Positions 1 to 9,100 of a stretch of DNA of 11,421 nt are shown in pieces. The stretch is from Candidatus Omnitrophota bacterium (GTDB taxonomy: Bacteria > Omnitrophota > Gorgyraeia > Tantalellales > Tantalellaceae): positions 1 to 11,421 of the forward strand of contig DAOVKF010000039.1 in NCBI GenBank assembly GCA_030631915.1, read 5' to 3'. Each line of letters starts with the position of its first letter. Positions within the stretch are counted from its first letter, which is position 1. Made by a program: the position numbers and the translations under genes. The notes below the pieces were generated by a model that saw only the letters and a list, made by a program, of their open reading frames with translations, was not told the DNA's origin and did not search any database.

Positions 1-120
1 CTGCGGCGTATAAAACTCGCGCGCCCATTTTCCTATGGTCTCACCGCTGCGTCCGATCATTCCGCCTGTCTCCTCCGCATTCAAACCGGAAAGCTGTGCC
101 AGCATAAACAGCCGTTCGCC
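1..120 (-). other. XRE/Cro-type helix-turn-helix motif 2 (cut by the window edge)
   Basis: Residues 3429-3468 repeat the helix-turn-helix pattern: GERLFMLAQLSGLNAEE for helix 1 and the start of helix 2, MIGRSGETIGKWAR for the turn and recognition helix, then FYTP. The match to the HTH_3 pattern is good up to the edge. The spacing from the first motif is about 80 residues, so these are tandem modules. The rest of the domain, and any further copies, lie outside the window. Confidence 0.65.
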
Positions 121-3100
121 AAAAGTAGCCGTCTTTTTCAGCACTGCGTTCAACGGTTCGCCATATGCCACTAGTGAAGTCGAAACCGGCTCGCCCAACC
201 GCCTGCTGTACACATCCGCTATTTTAGGCAAATATCCGGGTGAAGGGTCCTGTTCCCCAGTCCTCCATGCACGTATCGCAAACCGCGAACAACCTATCTC
301 CTTCGCTGCCTGCGCTGAAGACAGGCCGCTGGCAGCAGCCAGACTCCTCAGCCTGCTTCCCATCTTTCTTGTGCCGTTCAAGTCCCGCATATGAGAAACA
401 AGCGCGCTTTCAAAACTTATGCTTGTCTCAAAAGCGGCATCGGTCATATTTCTGCGGTCAATAACCGCGACGGCTCTTAAGAATACATCAAAAGAGCCTA
501 TCGCCATAAGCTCATCCTTGAGAAGGACAAAAGCTTCCTCCAGGAGAGCCCGATCAAGGACGTCGTGGCCGGATGATCTTACGTGTCTGGCGATAATCAT
601 AATATCCTCTTTTAAATATTCTTCAAACGCGTCCGCGTCCTCTTGCGCCCCTGAACGGGCTTCAGCCTGCGGGTCTAAAATACGCAAGATCTCTATCAGT
701 TGTTTCACTGTATAAGGGGTTTTGTTCAAGAGCTGGAATATCCGCTTTTTAAGCTGTTCCTGTTTTCCTTTTGCCGCTTTATATCCGTCCTTGAATCGCG
801 TGTTTTGCTTCAGGATTATATCTTTGATCTTATCAAGCTCATTTTCAAACATCCACAGCCCGTCTTTAATGACACAGGAAGCAATGGGGCAAAAGTCATC
901 CAGGGTTCTGGTTATTCCCTTTTCGTCTAAAAGTTCAAGCGCTCCTCCGCTTAAGGCTCTATTTGCCACAAAACGGCTGATCAGGTCCTCGAGCAGGACT
1001 TCTTCGTCTCCTTTTCCATCCTCACCCGCGAACTTTCCGTATTGATCCCGGTAAAACTCAAGAAGACGGGTATATCTGGAATGCCCGTTAAGACGTGTCA
1101 TTACGTGTTTTACAATGTCATAATCATATCCCCTTTTAAACTTTTCAATAACATACTTCGTCCTTAAATAAAGCTTGATGTATACCATCAGGTCCCGGTA
1201 ATCTTCTATTTGATCACCCTCGCCTGATACTGCGTTCATGGCTTCCATGGCGAGTAAATAAATTTTTGAATCGTTTATAAAATGCACCCTGGGTCCTTTA
1301 TCCATCCATGCCAGTCCGTGTCTTAAGAACTGTTCATGAGCTTCACCGGTGATATCTCCGTTAGCAACGGCTTCTTTTATTTTTTCCCTGAGCATCTCAA
1401 ACGCTTTTTGGGGCATTCGGTAAGCGGACCGGCCAGCAGCCTCTGCGGCCGGGGGGTCTTCCCCGTAACGCCGGTCAACCTTAGCCCTTTCATCAGCGCC
1501 TGTTCTATCTCTGCCAAAATACGTTCCTTTTAACTCATTCCCGGCAATATCGGTCACTCTCGCAACTTCGCCCTCTTTCACGTATACAACGACTTCAGCG
1601 CCGGGATTATCGGGGGACTTCGCGCGGGGCATGTTCTTATTCCTTCCTACCCTGCCGCCGATATCAAGCGCTCCATACTTGCTGAGTTTGAGATCCCTGA
1701 TCACATGGTTCGTCAGTTTACTGAATTTCTCCGGGCCGTAAGCTGTCCAGAAACTATCAACGAGTTTTTCCTTCCCTTTGGCGCCGATCTCGTATACAAG
1801 CGAAAAAGGACACGTCTTCTCTATGTTTTCCCCCTGCCTGTCGAATATCCGGATCTCTGTCACTATACCGTCGACAACGTCAAACTCGGCCTTACGCCCG
1901 CCGTATTCTTTTCTGTTAAAAGTCGCCCAGTACCGTTCGCCGAATTTCAGGGCCGCGCCCTTATTGAGATAAAATTCCTTTACCGTGGCTCTCTTTAATC
2001 TTTCTCTCGCCGCCTTTGAATATTGTTTTCTGAACGAATCTATGAGCCTGCCTCTGGTGTCGTAAATAAGGCTGTACCGGACGGGTTTGCCGGCCGGTTC
2101 CCGGGTTCCCATATCCTCATAAAACCTGATCACTTTTGGGATACCGCGTTCGACTTCCGCTTCAGCCGGACAATTTTTGTGCCTCGTAAATGTGCCCAGG
2201 GTCGCGACGCCGACTCTAAGATGGCCGCCGGCATCGGTCTTTAACCTTGTGATCCTTCCTGTTATCTTTTCAAGATCGTCTTCGGCCATATCCTTATGGA
2301 ACGAATACGTTATCCTGCCTTCCTCGTCATAGACCAGCCTGAAGATATGTTCTTCCACAACCTCGCCATGGGCCCCGAGTATCCTGACTTGATCTATATG
2401 CCCCTGTATTATATCTACCTCGACTTCCGCGTTTGCATGCCGGTGAAAATAAGGTATGGGGTCTTTGCTGCCGCTGCCAAGATAGAGCGCGCCTCTTGAA
2501 TTCAACCTGAGCTGTTTTAAGGTCACATTATCAAGTTTTTCAAGCTCATTCCGGGTAAGATTGCGGTAAAAAGAGCCTTTTAACCGGCCTCTTTTATCAA
2601 ATATAAGAACAAAATCAATTTCCTTAACCGGCAGGCCGTGTCCGTCGAATATCCCTACGCGCTCTATCTGCCCTGATCTGACTTTTATTTCAACTTTGCA
2701 ATTAGCGTAATACGCGCCGAATCTCACCACCCTGCCGCCTATGTGCAGGGTACCGCGTGCATCCAGCCGGTGTTCCTTTATAATATGATCTTCCAGCTCG
2801 TTGAATTGTGATCGTGTGATCTTAAAGTAAAACCTCTTCCAAACCCTGCCCTTAGTCCCGTATATCTGCCCCATCTGCCGGAAATCGATCACGTTATTCC
2901 CGTCATCCAGGATCCATATGCGGTAGATATCCCCGTTCTTAAGGTTAAACGCTATTTTTCTGCCGGGATGCTCTTTTATAGTTATAAGAGGCCTCTTTTT
3001 GCCTTTACAATACAGCTCGCCCCCTGAACCGAATTTGCTCCCCAAAAATACCGTACTTTCACCGTAATGTTCAAATTCGTCGGATGAGAATTCAGATAAC

Positions 3101-6100
3101 GGCATAAATGCCTTTTTCGCGCTTTCATATTCATGGATGTAGAACCTTTCCGGAGATATCCTTTGATATATTTCTTTTTGTCCTTCGGTCAATCGTATCT
3201 CCGGATATCTTTCCAGTATCTTATAAGCCCTTAGCGCGTATTCGGCCAGTACGTCATGGTCCTTTTCTTTTGCCGCTTTTCCAAGCCATTCCAGAAGACG
3301 CAGGTAACTGAAAAACAGTTTTTCATACGACTCGAGCTCCCCGGGCGCGTCTTTATCACCTGTATTGGCTTCTGTGACGTCATCGGAAGCGCCCCTTTCC
3401 GGAACCAGAGCTTTCGCCAATAAATAATTCCCTTCTGCTGTTATCCGGTTGATATAAAAATAATGGAACGGGCTCAAGAAACCGCTTTCCGGAACGAATT
3501 TGCGGGAACGTGAGGCTGCCACCCTGTGGGAATAGCCCAGGACATTTTCCGTGAATTCATGGTCTATGACCTCGGCCAAAGCTAAAATATCGTCTTTCAA
3601 ATATGCGCCAAAATACGCTCTGGTCACGTATATTTTCAGGACATCTTCCTGCCCATCAAATACTCCGTACGCGTAAACAAGATCAGACGTTTTTTCCGCG
3701 CCTTTGAACCGCGGTATGCCCATCTTATCCTCAAGGGTGTCCACGGTAAATATCCGTATATCGCCGGCTTCGACATTCGCGTCTTTGAACGGCGGGGCGT
3801 GCCTGTTAATATGATCCGCCGCCGCCGTGATATTTACTTCACCTGTTCTCTCTGTGGCTTTTGAGACAAGGCCCGTAATATACTGCGTATCGATACGCGT
3901 GTCCTCATCCACGGATAAAGAACCAGGCGCTTTCATGGTGGTCTTTTTCGGCGCTGTCAGCGTATCGTCTCCTTTGACTCCCATCTCAATAGATATCTCC
4001 GTGAACAGATCCGAGAACAGGTCCATGACCCCTTGCCACCTGTCGTCATAAGCTCCCTGATCTTCCTCTGTCCCGGGGTAAAGATTACCTCCTATGGTTT
4101 CAAGCTCAGCTTCGCTCCATCTCTGGTAGATCCCGCTGTCAACAAGCGCTTCTTTAAGGCGTTCCTTATGTTTGCTCAAAGATCCCCTGTCTATCTCCGG
4201 GTTCCTTACCTCTAAAATTACTTCCGGCCCAAAATCCTCATATTTTTCCCAGGCATTGAACTCAACTAAATATAACTCACCGGTTGAAACCTCAACCGTT
4301 TGTTTCCATCCTGTAGCTGGAGCCCCCTTATCCAGCGTCTCCAGAATATCCGGCAGTGATAGATGTTCCCTTATCAGCTTCTCTGCTATTTCGTCCCGCT
4401 GTTCCCCTATCAAACGATGATATTTTATATATCTATCTGACAACGCGTCGACTGCCCTTATCGCAAGAGCGGTCTCGATCCCTTCCAACGCACCCTGTTG
4501 TATCTCTTCATCGATGACCGCGTCTACCTGTTCCGGGCCCAGTATCTCCATAACAGCCGGCTGAGCCGCGCGATAAGCCTTGTTCCTGGCTTTCGCTTCC
4601 TTTGCCTCCCGCGCTTTTTCGGCTTTTTTTGCTTCTCTTTCCTTCCTCAGTCTTTCGTTTTCTTCGGCTTCTCTTGCTTCCCTCGCCTCCTCCGCTTCCT
4701 CCGCTTTCGCCGCCCTTTCCTCGTCCCTGCCGAGCTCTTTCTTCAGTTTGCTGATCCCCCTGGCGACCTTTTTTCTTGATCTTTTATCCAGCCCCGCCAT
4801 TACACGGTCAACCTGCTCCCATGCGCGGCTCTCCCTTGTCCAGAGAAGGGCGCAAAGGAGGTTCTGCAGGGACTCCAGTCCTTTTTCCCCTTTCAGAAAA
4901 GGCAACTCTGCCTTATGCAGCAAATAATCCACTGTGTCCCTGCCGCCTGTTTTCCCAAGCGCCTCGATAACCTTTCCCCAGAAAGCGTGATCTTCGCTCT
5001 GAAGAGCTTCATCAGCCAGCACCAGCAGCACTTCCTTTCGAATGCCGGCAAAGAGATCTATACCCGCATCCGGCACTTTATTGCTGAAAGCTTTTCTCTC
5101 TTCCACCTCTTGCCTGCCTAATTCGACGCCCTGATCAAAGAGGCTTTTGCCGGATATCGCTTTTTTCGAAAATAGATCCAGGGATCCCATGGAGATAAGA
5201 ATTTCACTCAGCGGCTGTATGTTAAATACAGGGATCCTGTCCCTGTTCGACTCCAGGTTCTGTATCCAGCTACCTATGTCTTCCCGGCCTTTAGCCGGGA
5301 CCATGTCCATGTCCTCTAGGACTTCTTTAAGCGCGAGTTCACACAATTCCACGGCTTTTTCTGGTTCTCCTCTATCCCGGTAAACCCTGCCCAGACGTGC
5401 CCGGATAACCGGGCTGAAAAGGCTCCTCTCTCTCCATAAGGCCTCTCGGTAAAACTCCAGTGCCCGATCCAGATCACCTCTGCCGTAATAAGCGTCACCT
5501 AACAGCTGGTTCCGGATAACCTGATGAGAAACCGGGAGCAGGTCGTCGTTAACGCCCTCCAGCCTTTTTATGACGCCTGAATGGTTCCCCGATGCTTCAT
5601 CGATCACGCCGGCGACTACCCTGATAGGCGCCATGGCCTTCTCTGAAGCGTTCCGCTGCCCCAGCAGGCATGTCTCAAAATCCTGTTTAGCCCTGCGATA
5701 CGCATAACTCTTTAAAACGTCCTGCTGCCGCAGGCATGTCTCGAAATCCTGTTTAGCCCTGCGATACGCATAACTGCTTAAATAGATATATCCCCGCTGG
5801 CGTCGGATATGAAAGGCTGCCAGTGCCGCGTATTCATCCCTTTTAACGGTAGCCTGTAACGCTTGGTCCAGATACACGAGAGTTTCCGGATTTCCGAAAA
5901 CTTCCTCCATTTTGCTTTTTTCATAATAGAGTTTACCCAGCCCGAAATTGATCAGATCCGCGCTTAAACTCTTTTCCGCCGCTATAGGCAGTAATTCTTT
6001 CAAGACACGGACCCCCTGTTCTATGCCTTCAGGGGACTCCTCCAGAGCCGCCACGAAATTTATCAGAAACTCATACAACTCTTTAGAATCTTCCGCTTCT

Positions 6101-9100
6101 TTGTCCTTCCTTTTGTCGATCTCCATGCCCGTGATCATGGCCTTCCTGAACAAGGGGACTGCCTCGACGATCTCCCCTTTTTGCAGGAGGCTTTTTTCGT
6201 GTCTGACATACGCGTCCCTAAGGTCGCGGATCAGATCCAGGCCGTAAGGCGTATTGACATCTTCTATAAGGCCCTTTGCCTGTTCCAGCCTTCTGCTGCC
6301 TTCTTCGTATCTTTCTATACTGATCAAAAAGCCGCCCAGGGGATGCAGAACATTGACATTCCGGGGATCCGATCCTTCGGCTTTATCAAAGTAACCCTCG
6401 GCCGCGTCCAGATCCCCTTTATTCGCCGCCTCAATAGCCAGAATAGTGAGCCTATCGGATAAACCCGCGTCTAATTCCTCGCGGGCTGAAGAGGCCCTTG
6501 AAGCCACAACATCATCCGCGGAGCCCCCGAGGTCCCGCAGGACATCCGCCAGCACGGCCGTTATGGCTTCGTCTGTTTTCGGGTTCCGATAATACGCCTT
6601 CAGTCCTTTCATCACTGTTTCGAACCGCTCATCGTCTGAAAGCGAAAAGATCACGCCAAAAGCCTGTTTCAACCTTTCCTTCCCGGATAAATTACTAAGC
6701 AGTAACCGGTATATGTTCGGATCTTTCGCGTCAGCCTCTATCGCCCGTCTTAATTCATCGATCGCTTCCTGTGATTTCCCTTCCTGTATGCTCACTACCA
6801 TATGTCCCTGCGCTGTCCTCCCGGCTGAAAAACCGAATTCCTTTGCTCTTCCGAACTCCGTTCTCGCCACCTTATACTCACCCTCCATAGACCCGCACCA
6901 GCCCAGCATGTGATAGACGTCAGCGAACCCGGGCCGTTGCTCAAGCGCCCGATAAAACCTTTCCTTTGCCTGCCGAACATCCCCGTTTTCCAATGAAACC
7001 ATGCCCAGCCTGTGATAAGCGAACGCTCTCTGCTCCTTCTCGTCTTCGGACAACTTTCCCAGTACCTTGAGAAGTATCTCCTCCGCGGAAACCATATCCC
7101 CTGCCTCGTAATACATCTCACCAAGCAGAGAAGACAATCTCGCATCGTAAGGCATGTCGTTTTTGCCCTGCTCCAGGACTGAAACAGCCCCCTGAACGTC
7201 TCCTTTCTCGTAAAACCGGCTCATCGCCTGACTGTACACGTTTTGCCTTAAGAAAATATTTATCGTCTCCTGTCCAACGCGGGCCTTTCTCGCCTCCGTG
7301 ATCGCCTCGCTAAAAACTTCGCCTGCTTTAGAGAACTCTCCGTTCCCGTAATAAGCGAAACCCAGAAGATTAAGGCATTCCACGTAATCCTTTTTATCTT
7401 TCTTTCTTTTCAGGGGTTCCCTGAGCCGGCCGCATATCCGTTTGACCTCGTCATATTTTTGTCCATTCAACAGCCTTCTCGCCTTGTCCAGCTGCGGCCT
7501 TTTGCCGACCGTCTTTATGGCGCCCGCGCACAGGGCCAGGGACAATAAGGCAAGACCGTGTTCGCCGGAAGAAACAGACGCCGGATCCGAGAACGCGGGG
7601 ACAGACCATCCATATTTTTCCAGATACTCCATGATATAGTCCGCCTCTGGATACAGGACTATCAGATGCGCCTGAGGAAACAGCCTGGGCAGCCAGCGAT
7701 AAGTGCGCCGGAGGCTCCGGCGGTATTCTTCCCCGAACCGGGCAGTCAGTTCTTCTTCTTCAGCACGCGCGAGAGAGTTGAACGATACAAAAACGACGCT
7801 GTTAAGAACAAACAGCGGAGCTGCCACTATAATGCCGGCCTGAGCATACACAAAGATACTGCAACCCGCCAGAACCATGAGCATCGCTGAATAAACAGGA
7901 TGCCTTAAATACCTGTAGGGCCCTCTCACAACCAGACTTTGAGGAGTCACCCCGGCAGTTTCCGTCCAGGGGTGGTAAGGACGCGCCCACATCCATAGAC
8001 CAAGAGCAGTAAGCGCCAGGGCTCCACCGATATGTCCCACGCTGGATCCAAGGATCGGCTGAGAAACTATCTCAACTCCAGCCCAGCCCGATAAAATAAT
8101 TCCTAACTGGATAAAGAAATAACATGCCAGATAAATACTGTTCCAGCGCAACGCACGTTTCCATTTTTTATCTGATATCTTACTTAATTCTTCCAGGGCT
8201 TCCGGGCTTTTTGATGAGTCCCCCTTCCCCTCTTGAACCGTTTCAGGTCCCGTATCCAACGGCCTTCTCGCCTTTTTCAACTGCGGCCTTTTGCCGACCG
8301 TCTTTATAGCGCCCGCGCACAGGGCCAGGGACAATAAAGCAAAACCGTGTTCGCCGGAAGAAACAGACGCCGTATCCGGGAACGCGGGGACAGACCATCC
8401 ATATTTTTCCAGATACTCCATGATATAGTACGCTTCTGAATACAGGACTATCAGATTTCTCCGCATCGACCCTGATAATCTTTTATATATCCCGAGGAAG
8501 ATCGAGTGCCACCTCTTACCGGGCCCTGGGACAGAAACCCCTTCTTCTGCCATGCCGGGCCTCAGGACGTTCTCAATGTCATCCTTTATGATCTGCAGTT
8601 CTATATTGTTCGATATGTTCAATTGATGCCCGGCCTCGGGATAAACGGGTTCTTTATCACCGTGCATAATGACTGTCGCGAGCTGCGCCAGCCATCCTTT
8701 GCCGCCCATTCTTTTGGCAGCCCGTGCCTGGCGTATTTTTTCATCAGCCTCTAAAATCACAAGTATATCCGAAGTTTTGAGGACGCTTTCCGGACCGAAA
8801 TTTTCCGAAGCGTAGAATCCTTCGACGATAATTATCTTCTTTCCCGCCCCATCCCTTTTGATCCTGTCATTAAATGCCTCCTGCCGCTTTTCCGCGCTCT
8901 TCCTCAAGTTGTGTATCTCATCCTGTTCTATAACAAGTATCTCTTCCTTACGCGTCCCGGCAAAACCCCGCTCCAGTAACTTTGAAACGGTCGTTTTCCC
9001 TGCCCCGCGATGACCGGTCATGGCAATAACAACGACTTCTTTCTCCTGTAACAGGTCTGCGACCGATCCGGAAAGTTCTTTCAGGCCGGATACGAGATCG

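Noticed and set aside
4498..4927. Overlapping plus-strand ORFs rich in Phe, Leu, Ser and Ala that look like membrane proteins
   Set aside because: They are the reverse strand of the A/E/K/R-rich helix; the hydrophobic look is produced by GAR/GCR/AAR codons read backwards.
5664..5775. Possible CRISPR-like repeat pair
   Set aside because: Only two copies, in frame within a TPR protein, with a spacer of about 20 bp and no leader or cas gene.
7468..8456. Direct repeats flanking the second ICMT domain as the ends of a mobile element
   Set aside because: The repeats are coding, in frame and part of a larger duplicated unit; there is no transposase, no terminal inverted repeats and no target-site duplication visible.
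8560..9060. Classification of the P-loop domain as an AAA+ ATPase or an ABC ATPase
   Set aside because: There is no ABC signature (LSGGQ), no sensor or arginine-finger motif, and the VEG-type strand after a DE-containing strand fits a small-molecule kinase better.
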